Positions 44,157 to 55,043 are shown, numbered from the stretch's first letter. The stretch: 64,000 nt of DNA from Pedobacter sp. SYSU D00535 (GCF_017355855.1 NZ_JAFEWD010000004.1:62001-126000); one strand, 5' to 3'. The notes: generated by a model from the sequence alone, not told the origin. Made by a program: numbers and translations.

Positions 44157-46988
44157 TCAGAAATTATAGGTTGCCAGAAACTCGAATATAGGTTTTTGTA
44201 TTGATTTTTCATTTAGGAAAATAATTCTTCCTCCGATGTCGAAGTTGGGAAGGTAAAAGCGCAACAGGTTCATGTCCGCTCGCAGCTCTGCTCCAAAGGA
44301 CCTGATGTAATTGCTTTGATTGAACTCGATATTCTCGAAGTCGGCGAAGAATCCTCCCTTGAAGCGTTTAATGTAGGCGAGGGGGCCTAGTTCCCAATCG
44401 GGATAGAGTATGGGAAATCGATAATCGAGCAGGAAGGTGTTAAATGCTTTTTCTCGCGTTGTCAGGAAGCTGTACCCGGTTACCTGCGGAATGTCGGTGA
44501 TGCGATAAGCCCTGTTGCCCGTGCGCCAGTTGAAGGAAGCCTGAAGTGAATGGTTTCTGAAGGGGGCAGGGAAGAAAAAATTAGATTGTAGCGCCAGCAT
44601 TTCGCCGGGGATGCGATCTTCAAATGGAAGGTGACGGTAGGTTAGTGAGATACTTTGACCCCAGCGAGGGGCCAGGTCTTGAGCAGCGCGTCTGTTGTTC
44701 CGGCTAGCATTGATTTGGTAGAAGACCGGGAACTCAACGGAGCCAGGAAGATTGGGAAATGGTTTGTCGATATTATACTTGTTACTGTAGCTGGTGCCAG
44801 TACGGAAGCGAACCGTATAGGTGTTATTGAATTTGTTGAAAACAAGGGGAACGGAAACCTCGGCGGTGTACTCGTTTTCCCGCCACGTGACAGGCTGCGG
44901 GATCCCAGTTCTGTAGATGAGATTGGGCCGGTTGACGTAGCTCAAGGAGAAGATAGGGAGATACCGCTTGAAGTCGAAGCCGGCAAAATATTCACTCTTT
45001 TTTAAACTATTGTTGAACTGATACCCGGCGTAAAAGCTAAGCGTGTTTAGCAGATTGTCTGACTGGAGTTGAACCCCATATTTGTAATCGTCCCGCTCCT
45101 GTTCAATTAAAGGAATTGCACTGTGAAAATAAAATAGATTGTTGATGTCGCGAAAAGGCTTCGACGCATATTTTTTGTTGGGAACGTTTTCAAAAATATT
45201 CCCGTGCCCCTCCTGTTCTACTAACGGCTCTGCGTAATTCACAAACGTATTCTCAATCCTGTCGGCGCTCACGCCAGCGTCAGGGCTCCACTTAATGGCA
45301 GAGATATCGTAGCCCTCGGGGGCATAGTAGTTGAACAGAAGCCGATTGGAGCCGCTATCGAAGGAAGGGTTTACAGCTGCTGTTTTTGCAGAGGTAATTT
45401 GAAAGACTTTCCGGGTAGCTGGCTCTAGGCGATACAAGTTGTCGATCCCATTATAATGTCCCTTAAAAACTATCTGATCTCCGGCATATATCGGCTTATT
45501 GATCTCCTGGAGCTGAAGGGGAGTTAGTTGTTTAAACCCGCCGTTTTTCTGATCTAATTCGTAGAGCATCTTTCCGGTGTTGGCAATGGCTACAAAGACA
45601 ATTTTGTTGCCTTCGGGATTATAGCTCGGCATCTGAGCCATGTAATTGTTAGGACTGCGATATCTGTTAATTTCTCGTCCGTTGACGGCGCTTAATTCTA
45701 CTATAGAAATCTCATTCGCGTACGATACTTCTATCGTTATAATTCTTTCGCCGTCTGGCGAAAGAGCTGGAGCAAAGAGCCGCGTTTTGTGAGTAAGCTG
45801 CCGGGCTCGGCCACTCTCAAAATCATAGACATTAATTACGTTAAAGGATCGCTGTAGATAACGTGCGTCGTAGCGAAACTCATCCCATACAATTTTTCCT
45901 GCCGCATAGTGAAACCACGGATTTTCCTGCAAGCCAACGTCTATAATTTTCCTCGTTCTTCCTGACGAAGACAGCAGGTTAATCGAAGGAGTTTGGGCTT
46001 TGCTGCTTAGTAGGTAAAGGACGCCTTCGGCTGAAAATGCTTGGGGATGGTTTAGACTTTCAGGAGTGTTGTCTGCCCTTTTATTTAGCGGAGTGTAATT
46101 TGTCTCATCAACTCTTTCCAACTGATCAGTCCATAGTTGTTTTAATTCGGATACCGTGGAGTCATGGAGCTGTTCAGAATTAACTCCACTTACTAATTTG
46201 ATGGAGTTGCTGAGGTTGTATGGTCGAAAGGGGAGGCGTGCTACTCGGGACAAGATACTGTCCATTACGTGCGCACCGTGATCTCTTTTTAGTTTCGATG
46301 TCATAAAGAATCCAAGCTGATAATAGCCCGGAGTAAAGTCTTTAAGAGAGCCTAAAAAATTCTTGGAGTAGCTAAAATTTCGGTCGAATAAAGTATTTGT
46401 TCTAAATGTAATAAACCATTCAGGAATACGTCCTCTTCCGCCTTTTGTAAGAGCCGTTTCAATGCCTACTGCGTCACCTTCAAAAAACCAGGGTGGCAGG
46501 TTAATTCCGAAGATTGATAACGCTAACGATTCGAAAAAAGGCCTGCTTAACTTGCCTGACAATTTGTCGAATTGAACTACGTGTCGGAGTTCATGTACGG
46601 CCAGACTGTTGAGCCAATTTTGGTAATCAAAGTTCTGAGATGGTGTGGTAAAAAACTCAGACCGTCGAGGAGCAAGCTGAACAAAACCGTTAGAAGTAAT
46701 TCCTTGATTTTGCAATATGATTGATATTTTTTTCGGTTGTATTTTCAGCGACGAAGCTACTTTTTTAATTATGTCATCAAGAACATTGGCCATTCTATTT
46801 GCTTCATTTTCAAACTGAGTAGGATAGATGATTTGAAAATTTTCGGTGTTGATTTGCCGAAATTTTATTGTTGATGGGTTTTGATTAGCAGAGAATACTT
46901 GTCCAAGTGCTGATCCGGAAGTTTTAATTAATATTATCGCTAGTACAACGCTTATAATTAGTTGTTTATTTACTTTTATCTTGCACAT
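44157..46988 (-). CDS. Large exported protein: gluzincin peptidase-like, beta-propeller and C-terminal beta-barrel
   Basis: Three parts can be seen in 943 residues. First, after a signal peptide ending near SGSALGQ, a peptidase-like region carries NSLAVHELRHVVQFDKL (HExxH at 132-136) and a downstream PPWFFEGDAVGIETAL that could supply the third zinc ligand, as in the M1-like superfamily. Second, a PD40/TolB-like propeller (about 310-600) has repeats such as FAPALSPDGERIITIE. Third, about 610-943 alternates hydrophobic and polar residues and ends in LATYNF, a terminal Phe typical of outer-membrane barrels. Likely a cell-surface or periplasm-facing peptidase. Exact substrate and topology are unknown. 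Confidence 0.72.
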   Translation of the reverse strand: MCKIKVNKQLIISVVLAIILIKTSGSALGQVFSANQNPSTIKFRQINTENFQIIYPTQFENEANRMANVLDDIIKKVASSLKIQPKKISIILQNQGITSNGFVQLAPRRSEFFTTPSQNFDYQNWLNSLAVHELRHVVQFDKLSGKLSRPFFESLALSIFGINLPPWFFEGDAVGIETALTKGGRGRIPEWFITFRTNTLFDRNFSYSKNFLGSLKDFTPGYYQLGFFMTSKLKRDHGAHVMDSILSRVARLPFRPYNLSNSIKLVSGVNSEQLHDSTVSELKQLWTDQLERVDETNYTPLNKRADNTPESLNHPQAFSAEGVLYLLSSKAQTPSINLLSSSGRTRKIIDVGLQENPWFHYAAGKIVWDEFRYDARYLQRSFNVINVYDFESGRARQLTHKTRLFAPALSPDGERIITIEVSYANEISIVELSAVNGREINRYRSPNNYMAQMPSYNPEGNKIVFVAIANTGKMLYELDQKNGGFKQLTPLQLQEINKPIYAGDQIVFKGHYNGIDNLYRLEPATRKVFQITSAKTAAVNPSFDSGSNRLLFNYYAPEGYDISAIKWSPDAGVSADRIENTFVNYAEPLVEQEGHGNIFENVPNKKYASKPFRDINNLFYFHSAIPLIEQERDDYKYGVQLQSDNLLNTLSFYAGYQFNNSLKKSEYFAGFDFKRYLPIFSLSYVNRPNLIYRTGIPQPVTWRENEYTAEVSVPLVFNKFNNTYTVRFRTGTSYSNKYNIDKPFPNLPGSVEFPVFYQINASRNNRRAAQDLAPRWGQSISLTYRHLPFEDRIPGEMLALQSNFFFPAPFRNHSLQASFNWRTGNRAYRITDIPQVTGYSFLTTREKAFNTFLLDYRFPILYPDWELGPLAYIKRFKGGFFADFENIEFNQSNYIRSFGAELRADMNLLRFYLPNFDIGGRIIFLNEKSIQKPIFEFLATYNF

Positions 46989-47727
46989 TTTCTGTGTATG
47001 CTAATTATTTTAGTAAGATTCGGGTTTGTTAAGTATATTTATGTGAATTTGCACTTTTGTTATTTTACTTAAAGTCTTGATATTTCGAATTTTATGAATT
47101 TAGTTTTTATTTGGGATTCTTTCTTTTGTCTTATTCAATTTACGATTATTTCCGTAAAACTTATAACTTTTTGTGTTATTAATCTTTAATGAAATCTTCC
47201 AGATTCATCACCCGCAATATTCTCTTTTTTTAGTTTTAAAATGGTGTGTTATTCCGGATAATAGTAGAATAGATGAAGTGATTAACGGGGTGGTTATTTT
47301 CGGTCGTTTGACAGATTATAGTGTATTATTTATATTTCTGTACCGCTTTGGTGTTCCATTTTCATTTGCTTGTTTTTTTCGATTATCGGCTTCAATCTGG
47401 GCCAATTTGAGATGGACATGTCTCTGGTATTTTTACTAGATTATTTGGTTTTCATCGGTTATTTTTAGATGTCATAATGGCATTTTCTATATGGTATGGG
47501 TGCTTGTGTTTTCCTTAAAACACTTCGATCTAAAGCGGTTAACCTGATTGAATTTCTAGGTCTATTAATTGCTGTTTCGGCTATTTTTTGGACTGCTTAG
47601 GTTTGGCTAGAATTAGGAGTTGTGATGGTATGTATACTAGTATTTAGGTTCGTATTAAGGCCGTTTGTTGATTGCTAAATTGTTCTATTTAGTATATGTT
47701 TTTACATCATATCTTAACAATATCGCT
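46989..47727 (+). pseudogene. Low-GC region with decayed membrane-protein-like coding
   Basis: These 740 bases are markedly richer in A+T than both neighbours and hold no intact gene. Plus-strand frames read as broken hydrophobic protein: IIGFNLGQFEMDMSLVFLLD ends at a stop near 47458, and 47496-47600 encodes 34 residues (MGACVFLKTLRSKAVNLIEF and a hydrophobic end). A further open stretch lies at 47173-47439. Several frameshifts would be needed to join them. A dead membrane-protein gene is the best reading, but low-GC noise is possible. Confidence 0.3.
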
Positions 47728-48642
47728 TTATTTATCTGCAGTTTGTTTTTCCCTTTTTCGGCTTTCTACTTTGGCTTTCGCAAAGGGATATAGGAAAATT
47801 GCGACTAGTATAATCAATGAACCGAGGTAGAAGCCTCCACTCATATGTTCACTTTTTCTGAAGAACAGGAAGGCCAGGACAATGCCATACAAGGGCTCGA
47901 GATTGGTGATTAAAGCTACTCTAAAAGCCGATAGTTCTTTCATCACCGATACCCCTGCAACATAGGCAACGGAAGTGCATATTGTTCCAAGAATTAAAAG
48001 GTAGGTTAGGTCGCTTGTATTCAGATTCATGTCGCTATTAAATCCGTTGGTAGAAATGAGATAAAGCGATATCCATACCCAGGCTCCAAGTAGTTCATAG
48101 AAGCTGATAAGTGGAGCGGGGCGGTTCTTTATTTGCTTTGAATTGATAATCGAAAATATGCTTGCACAAAGCGCGCTTACCAGACCAGTAACAATCCCTT
48201 CAGTATATTGACTCTCGAATTCGAAGATAAGGTAGATGCCACTGATGATCATAACTCCTACCAAAATCTCCACAGCTGATATGCGTTTCCGATAAAAGAT
48301 CGGCTCTAGGATTGCGGTAAAAAGCGTAAGAGAGGAAAGGCAAATAAGCGTGACGGAAACGGTCGAAACTTTAATAGAATAGAAAAATAGGATCCAGTGT
48401 GCTCCAACGATTGCACCGGTGAAAAATAGCTTGAGGAATGCCTCGGTGCTTACCGTTATTCTCGTTTTCGTATAGCGAAAGTATAGATACAGCGTAATGA
48501 ACGCAATCAGAACCCGGTACCAAACCAGATGAATTGCGGAGACCGAAATAAGTGCACCCAGGATGCCCGTGAATCCCCAAACGAAAACTGTTACATGAAG
48601 GATAAGTGTGTTTCTGTTAACTTGCTTTAAGCTTTTTTTCAT
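47728..48642 (-). CDS. EamA/DMT-superfamily transporter
   Basis: A 304-residue inner-membrane protein with ten helices in two EamA repeats (about 10-140 and 155-290). The N-terminal LHVTVFVWGFTGILGAL and the second-repeat LGTICTSVAYVAGVSVMKEL are typical. Metabolite export is expected and the substrate is unknown. Its start lies 4 bases after the lptG stop, so it is third in the tgt-lptG-eamA operon. Confidence 0.88.
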   Translation of the reverse strand: MKKSLKQVNRNTLILHVTVFVWGFTGILGALISVSAIHLVWYRVLIAFITLYLYFRYTKTRITVSTEAFLKLFFTGAIVGAHWILFFYSIKVSTVSVTLICLSSLTLFTAILEPIFYRKRISAVEILVGVMIISGIYLIFEFESQYTEGIVTGLVSALCASIFSIINSKQIKNRPAPLISFYELLGAWVWISLYLISTNGFNSDMNLNTSDLTYLLILGTICTSVAYVAGVSVMKELSAFRVALITNLEPLYGIVLAFLFFRKSEHMSGGFYLGSLIILVAIFLYPFAKAKVESRKREKQTADK

Positions 48643-48646
48643 TATG

Positions 48647-49738
48647 CTACTTTGGTGCTTTTACCACGAGGTAAACACCTAAAGCGCCAAAAATGATGTT
48701 TGGAATAAACACCGCAACAAGAGGGGGAAGTCCTCCTTTCAAGGAGAACATATTGGAAAATTGAATGAGAAGAATGTAGGCAAAGCTTAGGAATATTCCT
48801 ATTCCTAAGGGAAGTCCGATACCTCCACGTACCTTGCGAGAGGATAAAGAAACGCCCATCAACGTGAGTACAAATGCTGAGAGCGGGTAAACATATCGCT
48901 TGTATTTTTCTAGTAAGAGGCGTTCTAATTCGCCCGTCCCGCGGATTTTTTCTTTCTCAATTCGGGTATTCAGTTCGCGCATGTTCATCGCTTCCTGGTT
49001 GTTGTCGTAGATTTCGAAATCCGACGGTTTTAAGTCCAGAGGAAGAACTTTCTTGGTTCCGTAGTCCATCGACTCCTTCAAGCCGTTTACTCTCCTTACA
49101 GAGTAATTTTCGATGTTCCACTTTCTTTTAACAGAGTCCCAGGCAAGTCTTTCAGCCATGGTTTTCTCAACCAGCTCATCTCCGTTAAACTTTTCCAGAG
49201 AGAACTTATATCCTACCTTCTGATTGTTGTCAAAATTCTCAACGTACACATAGCTGCCTTTGTCCAACTGCATGTGTGTATACATTTTGGTGTTGTCCGC
49301 TTTAGGGTTTATGTAGGTGTTTTCGAAATTAATTTTAAGCTCGTTTGTCTCGGGAATGATAAACAGATTAAATATGAGCGTGATCAAAAAAATGATGAAG
49401 GAGGCCACAAAGTAGGGTCGGAGGAACCTAGTGAAGCTCACGCCGCCGCTCAAAATCGGTACTATTTCCGTCTGATCCGCCATCTTAGCTGTAAAAAAGA
49501 TCACCGCAATAAAGTTGATTAATGGGGAAAGAAAGTTGAGGTAAAATGGCAGGAATCCGGCATAGTATTGAAACACAATCTTCGACAGAGGAGCGTTGTG
49601 TTTCAAAAAGTCGTCCAGCTTCTCAGAAACGTCGAAAATGATGATGATCACCGAGAATATTACAATGGTAAACAAAAAAGTACCAAGGTATTTTCGGATG
49701 ATGTACCAGTCAATGAGTTTTATGAAGCCGCCAAACAT
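48647..49738 (-). CDS. lptG: LPS export permease LptF/LptG family
   Basis: A 363-residue inner-membrane permease of the YjgP/YjgQ family, part of the LptBFG complex that extracts LPS from the membrane. The N-terminal LIDWYIIRKYLGTFLFTIVI, a helix cluster to about residue 125, a long periplasmic beta-domain and C-terminal helices with VYPLSAFVLTLMGVSLSSRK define the family. LptF and LptG are hard to tell apart by sequence alone. It follows tgt by 3 bases, a common arrangement in Bacteroidota. Confidence 0.85.
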   Translation of the reverse strand: MFGGFIKLIDWYIIRKYLGTFLFTIVIFSVIIIIFDVSEKLDDFLKHNAPLSKIVFQYYAGFLPFYLNFLSPLINFIAVIFFTAKMADQTEIVPILSGGVSFTRFLRPYFVASFIIFLITLIFNLFIIPETNELKINFENTYINPKADNTKMYTHMQLDKGSYVYVENFDNNQKVGYKFSLEKFNGDELVEKTMAERLAWDSVKRKWNIENYSVRRVNGLKESMDYGTKKVLPLDLKPSDFEIYDNNQEAMNMRELNTRIEKEKIRGTGELERLLLEKYKRYVYPLSAFVLTLMGVSLSSRKVRGGIGLPLGIGIFLSFAYILLIQFSNMFSLKGGLPPLVAVFIPNIIFGALGVYLVVKAPK

Positions 49739-49741
49739 ATT

Positions 49742-50872
<1,131 letters not shown>

Positions 50873-50882
50873 TCTAAGTGTG

Positions 50883-50890
50883 CAAAAGTA
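50883..50890 (-). promoter_or_regulatory. tgt-lptG-eamA promoter
   Basis: TACTTTTG on the minus strand, with a second box TATTTTTG at 50892-50899. The first would give a leader of only a few bases before the ATG at 50872. Confidence 0.5.
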
Positions 50891-50962
50891 GCAAAAATAA
50901 GACGCCCTTTCCCCTTAAAATATTGCCGTACTGTTAAAAAATGTTCTTTAAAAATCAGACCT

Positions 50963-52102
50963 TTGCAGCTCCTAAAAGCTAAAGACTTGACCGACTATTT
51001 TTTTGTAGCTGCCTTTGTGCTGTTCCAGGTGGCCTTTTTAGTGCAGTTATACTATATTCTTGTCATTCAAAGAGGCTTGAGAAGCTATAAAGGCAAAACT
51101 GAAAACACCCTCTGTCATCCTGTTTCTGTGATTATCTGCGCAAGGAATGAGGAACGGAACCTTCAGGAGAACTTACCCATGATTCTTGAGCAGGACTATC
51201 CTGAATTCGAAGTCGTGGTGGTTAACGATTGTTCTCTGGACGAGTCCGACCAGGTGCTGCGAGCGTTTGCTCAAAAGTATCCGCATTTAAAAGTGGTGAC
51301 GCTCACCGAACATAGCCGATTTAAGCATGGGAAGAAATTTGCCGTAACAATTGGCATCAAGGCAGCTAAACACGAGCAATTGCTTTTTACTGATGCTGAC
51401 TGTAAACCTGCCAGCAAGAGTTGGATTAACAGGATGCAGCAAAACTTCAGCGGAGGTATTGAAATTGTGCTGGGGTATTCGCCTTACCAAAAAGAAGCTG
51501 GCTTTTTAAACGCGTTGATTCGTTTCGAAACTTTCTATACTGCGTTAAACTATCTCTCCTTCGCATTGGCTGGCAGACCTTACATGGGTGTAGGGCGAAA
51601 TATGGCCTACAAAAAGTCGCTGTTTTTTAAGGGGAAGGGTTTTGCTTCTCACATGCATATCCCTTCCGGGGATGACGACCTCTTTGTCAATCAGAACGCT
51701 ACAGCAACAAACACCGCCATTGAAATTCATCCCGAAACTCACGTCTGGACTGAGCCTAAACGAAGTTTCTCATCGTACTTCCGCCAAAAAGTGAGGCATA
51801 TGGGAGCAGGCAAGGCCTATAAAACTTCGGATAAGTATTCCCTTAGCGTTCAAACAGCCTCCGCCCTGCTGTTTTATCTCATGTTGATGCTCCTTGTAGT
51901 GTTAAATGCACAGTGGTGGCTGCTGGTATCTATTTATCTAATCAGACTCTCTGTGCAGGCAATTATTTATTATCCTGTATTCAAGAAACTTAGTTACAAA
52001 GATTTAATTTGGCTGCTTCCGGCATTGGATTTGATTTATAATTTTTATATACTCGTCCTAAGCATAATTTCTTTATTTAAGAAAAAAGTTGAATGGAAGT
52101 AA
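50963..52102 (+). CDS. Membrane-anchored family 2 glycosyltransferase
   Basis: A 379-residue GT2 enzyme. After an N-terminal membrane helix comes PVSVIICARNEERNLQENL, the acidic LLFTDADCKPASKSWI, a GDDDLFVNQNA motif and QKVRHMGAGKA (a QxxRW-like site), then three C-terminal helices. A processive or lipid-linked sugar transferase at the inner membrane is likely. No ATG is available: TTG at 50963 falls in a near -7 box (GACCTTTG), so TTG at 50987 is a good alternative start. It overlaps the sigma factor gene by 10 bases. Confidence 0.82.
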   Translation: MQLLKAKDLTDYFFVAAFVLFQVAFLVQLYYILVIQRGLRSYKGKTENTLCHPVSVIICARNEERNLQENLPMILEQDYPEFEVVVVNDCSLDESDQVLRAFAQKYPHLKVVTLTEHSRFKHGKKFAVTIGIKAAKHEQLLFTDADCKPASKSWINRMQQNFSGGIEIVLGYSPYQKEAGFLNALIRFETFYTALNYLSFALAGRPYMGVGRNMAYKKSLFFKGKGFASHMHIPSGDDDLFVNQNATATNTAIEIHPETHVWTEPKRSFSSYFRQKVRHMGAGKAYKTSDKYSLSVQTASALLFYLMLMLLVVLNAQWWLLVSIYLIRLSVQAIIYYPVFKKLSYKDLIWLLPALDLIYNFYILVLSIISLFKKKVEWK

Positions 52103-52707
52103 ATCCCAATTTTTCAGCAAATGCATTAAATGACTTCAACCTTGTAGGGAAAGCCAAAGAGGGAGACCAGAAGGCATACGCCGAGTTGATGCAGCGATAC
52201 AAGGACTCGATCTATTTTATGGCTTTGAAGATGGTGAACAATAAGGATGATGCCATGGACCTTACTGTTGAGACTTTCGGAAAAGCTTTTGAAAACATAG
52301 AAAAATATAAGCCGGATTTTGCTTTTAGCACCTGGCTGTTTCGGATTGCAACCAACAATTGCATCGATTTCATCAGAAAGAAAAGGGTGAGTATGGTATC
52401 TATCAATTCAATGGTAGATGAGGAAGGAGACGATCGCCCGCTGCAGATTAAATCGGATACTTTAAATCCTGAGGAAACGTCTATTAAAAAGCAACAGCAG
52501 GAACAGTTGAAAATTATTGTAGATAAGTTGCCTCTCCGCTATAAAACTCTGATAATTCTGCGTTACTTTGAGGAGCAATCGTATGAGGAGATTGCTCAGC
52601 AGCTTGACCTGCCCTTGGGAACAGTGAAAGCACAGTTGTTTCGGGCTAGAGATCTGCTGTCAAACATTCTAAATAGAAGGAAGAAAATCCCAGGAAGTGA
52701 CTTCTGA
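52093..52707 (+). CDS. ECF-type RNA polymerase sigma factor
   Basis: A 204-residue sigma factor with regions 2 and 4. Region 2 shows AYAELMQRYKDSIYFMALKM and FAFSTWLFRIATNNCIDFIR; region 4 shows LPLRYKTLIILRYFEEQSYE and LPLGTVKAQLFRARDLL. No anti-sigma gene is next to it, unlike many ECF factors; it lies between a GT2 gene and rsmG, overlapping both by about 10 bases. It could be a constitutive or envelope-related sigma factor; target promoters are unknown. Confidence 0.9.
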   Translation: MEVNPNFSANALNDFNLVGKAKEGDQKAYAELMQRYKDSIYFMALKMVNNKDDAMDLTVETFGKAFENIEKYKPDFAFSTWLFRIATNNCIDFIRKKRVSMVSINSMVDEEGDDRPLQIKSDTLNPEETSIKKQQQEQLKIIVDKLPLRYKTLIILRYFEEQSYEEIAQQLDLPLGTVKAQLFRARDLLSNILNRRKKIPGSDF

Positions 52708-53329
52708 TATCATCTTTAAATATTTTCCCAATCTTACAGATTCTCAGAAAGAGCAGTTCAATCAGCTCGAGGAGCTATACAAATTTTGGAACGCGCAAAT
52801 CAATGTCATTTCCCGCAAGGATATAGACAGTCTTTACCTGCGCCACATTCTTCACTCGCTGGGTATAGCAAAAGTGCTAGAATTCGTTCCCGGGGAAAAA
52901 GTAATGGATGTGGGTACAGGAGGAGGCTTTCCGGGTATCCCTTTAGCTATTTTATTTCCCGAAACGGATTTTCATTTGGTTGACTCGATTGGGAAAAAGA
53001 TAAAAGTAGTGAGTGAGGTTTCTTCTGCCATTGGTCTCAAAAATCTTCGGGCTTCTCACGCCCGCGCAGAGCAGATTGATGAAAAATTCAACTTTATCAT
53101 TTCAAGAGCAGTTACCCAACTCAAAGATTTCTATCCATGGGTAAGAGGCAAGTTTGAGAAAAAGCCATTGAACAAGCTGCCCAACGGTGTTCTATATCTT
53201 AAAGGGGGAGATTTGGAACAAGAGTTAAAGGACTCAAAGCTGAAGGATATCGAACTGTACAATCTCTCTTCCTATTTCGAAGAAGAGTTTTTTGACACAA
53301 AATACGTCGTGTACTTTCCCGCCCAATAA
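52697..53329 (+). CDS. rsmG: 16S rRNA (guanine-527-N7)-methyltransferase
   Basis: Methylates G527 of 16S rRNA. A class I methyltransferase of 210 residues with the opening LTDSQKEQFNQLEELYKFWN, the family motif IDSLYLRHILHSLGI, the SAM loop VMDVGTGGGFPGIPLAILFP and FIISRAVTQLKDFYPW. The start is GTG at 52697 within the sigma gene, which suggests translational coupling. The 125 bases after it to dprA show no clear element. Confidence 0.94.
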   Translation: MTSDIIFKYFPNLTDSQKEQFNQLEELYKFWNAQINVISRKDIDSLYLRHILHSLGIAKVLEFVPGEKVMDVGTGGGFPGIPLAILFPETDFHLVDSIGKKIKVVSEVSSAIGLKNLRASHARAEQIDEKFNFIISRAVTQLKDFYPWVRGKFEKKPLNKLPNGVLYLKGGDLEQELKDSKLKDIELYNLSSYFEEEFFDTKYVVYFPAQ

Positions 53330-53454
53330 GAGGTCATTTTTAATATTTCCTTGTCCTCTAAATTTGGACTTCGTTCCTGCCGTCTTAACAGAACTACTGT
53401 AAAAGCGTGCATAAAGTTTTTAATCTACTGTCGTTTTTCGATATTTAGATTTCT

Positions 53455-54546
53455 ATGTCGCTACTACATAAAATAGCCCTAACCTTAATTCCTGGCGTCG
53501 GTTCGATAAACTCCCGATTACTTTTGAAGCATTTTGGCACACCTGAAGATGTGTTTTCTGCTAGTATAGCTCAGTTAACCGCCATTCCTTGTATAGGAGA
53601 AAAAACAGCGAGGAGTATTCAACAAAAGGATTTTTTCGCTCGTGCAGAAAAAGAACTTGATTTTATAGATAGATATAAGATTAACGTTTTCTATTATGAT
53701 GATGAGGAATATCCCAAACGTTTACGGAACTGCAGCGATGCGCCGCTACTGCTCTATTACAAGGGGAGTACAGAATTGAACAAGCAAAAAGTGGTAAGTA
53801 TCGTAGGTACACGAAATGCGACATCTTACGGAAAAGAACTTACGCAGCAACTGGTGGAAGATTTAAAATCGCAGAACGTGCTCGTTGTTAGCGGTCTGGC
53901 TCATGGCATCGACGGTATCGCCCACAAAGCTTGTTTGAAGAATGAGGTGAGCACCATCGGGGTCGTCGGACACGGACTGGATCGAATTTACCCGGCCCAA
54001 CACCGGAGCCTGGCTGAAAAAATGCTTGCCAACGGAGGTTTACTTACGGAGTTTCCTTCAGAAACGGTACCGGATCGGGAGAATTTTCCAAAAAGGAATC
54101 GAATCGTAGCCGGCATGTCTGATGCCACCATCATTGTTGAGGCAAGTATAACGGGCGGAGCTTTGATAACAGCGGAACTGGCCAACTCCTACAATCGAGA
54201 TGTTTTTGCCTATCCGGGAAGAATTAATGATGAGTATTCAGCAGGCTGTAATCATCTAATCAAAACAAACAGGGCTAATTTAATCACGGGGATCAAAGAT
54301 CTGGGGTATCTTCTTGGCTGGGATTTAAACAGATCAGATCAGCCGAAGCAAGCTACTTTAAGTCTAAATCTTACGGATGACGAACGTGTAGTGGTTGATG
54401 TGCTCTCGGATCAGAGAGTCTTAGCCATTGACGACCTTATGCTGGCAACAGGCTGGCCGCAGAGTAGACTCGCGGTGACTATTCTTGCCCTGGAAATGCA
54501 AGGGATAATACTAAGCTTGCCTGGAAAGACTTACAAGCTTGCCTGA
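53455..54546 (+). CDS. dprA: DNA-processing protein DprA
   Basis: Loads RecA on incoming single-stranded DNA in transformation. 363 residues: helix-hairpin-helix-like N-terminus (IPCIGEKTARSI), a Rossmann core with VGTRNATSYGKEL, VSGLAHGIDGIAHKACL and PDRENFPKRNRIVAGMSDAT, and a C-terminal winged helix (about 295-363). Length is normal. It ends with a 16-base convergent overlap with the SixA-like gene. Confidence 0.95.
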   Translation: MSLLHKIALTLIPGVGSINSRLLLKHFGTPEDVFSASIAQLTAIPCIGEKTARSIQQKDFFARAEKELDFIDRYKINVFYYDDEEYPKRLRNCSDAPLLLYYKGSTELNKQKVVSIVGTRNATSYGKELTQQLVEDLKSQNVLVVSGLAHGIDGIAHKACLKNEVSTIGVVGHGLDRIYPAQHRSLAEKMLANGGLLTEFPSETVPDRENFPKRNRIVAGMSDATIIVEASITGGALITAELANSYNRDVFAYPGRINDEYSAGCNHLIKTNRANLITGIKDLGYLLGWDLNRSDQPKQATLSLNLTDDERVVVDVLSDQRVLAIDDLMLATGWPQSRLAVTILALEMQGIILSLPGKTYKLA

Positions 54547-55043
54547 TTTTCTTCCGGGTTTTTAGGGAAATCATACATTTTTTTAACTCCGGTGCCGTAG
54601 CTGATCAGGCTCCAATCGTCAAACGGAAATTCGATAAGCAACATGCCGCAAGTCGGAATGTTATAAATGTCACTATCACTTAGGCTGACAGCAAGCGTAG
54701 TTAGCCCAGGGTTGTGGCCGAACAAAGCGACAAAGTCGTGTTTGTTATCCAGTTTGTTTAGTACCTCCAGCAGGTCTGAAGCCGAAGCCTCATATATTTT
54801 TTGCTCTCTCTGAATTTCTTTTTCGCTGAAACCAAGGATGTCAGCAAAGTACTTAGCTGTGGTAATGGCCCTCACTGCGGGACTGCTCACCAGGTGCTGT
54901 GGGATGAGGTGTTTTTTTAGCAGTCGTTTTGCCATCTCAGGTGCATTCGCCTGTCCCCGCTTATTCAGAGGTCGTTCAAAATCAGGCTGCTGAGGGTTCT
55001 CCCAATCGGATTTTGCGTGGCGGACAAGTAGAATTTGTTTCAT
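54531..55043 (-). CDS. SixA-like histidine phosphatase
   Basis: A 170-residue phosphatase of the histidine (phosphoglycerate-mutase-like) superfamily. The catalytic RHG motif appears as LLVRHAKSDWENPQ and the second His is in ALFGHNPGLTTLA. The conserved ERPLNKRGQANAP is present. The start chosen is ATG at 55043, directly before KQILLVRHAK; a start 13 codons upstream would add an unrelated tail. SixA removes phosphate from Hpt domains in E. coli, and an Hpt protein lies at 61.3 kb, but a link is speculative. Confidence 0.85.
   Translation of the reverse strand: MKQILLVRHAKSDWENPQQPDFERPLNKRGQANAPEMAKRLLKKHLIPQHLVSSPAVRAITTAKYFADILGFSEKEIQREQKIYEASASDLLEVLNKLDNKHDFVALFGHNPGLTTLAVSLSDSDIYNIPTCGMLLIEFPFDDWSLISYGTGVKKMYDFPKNPEENQASL

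Noticed and set aside
47173-47439. 88-codon plus-strand frame as an intact gene
   Set aside because: Unusual composition, no initiation signal, and neighbouring frames read as continuations; treated as part of the decayed region.
53330-53454. Gap before dprA as a regulatory RNA or terminator
   Set aside because: No convincing stem-loop, T run or promoter box.
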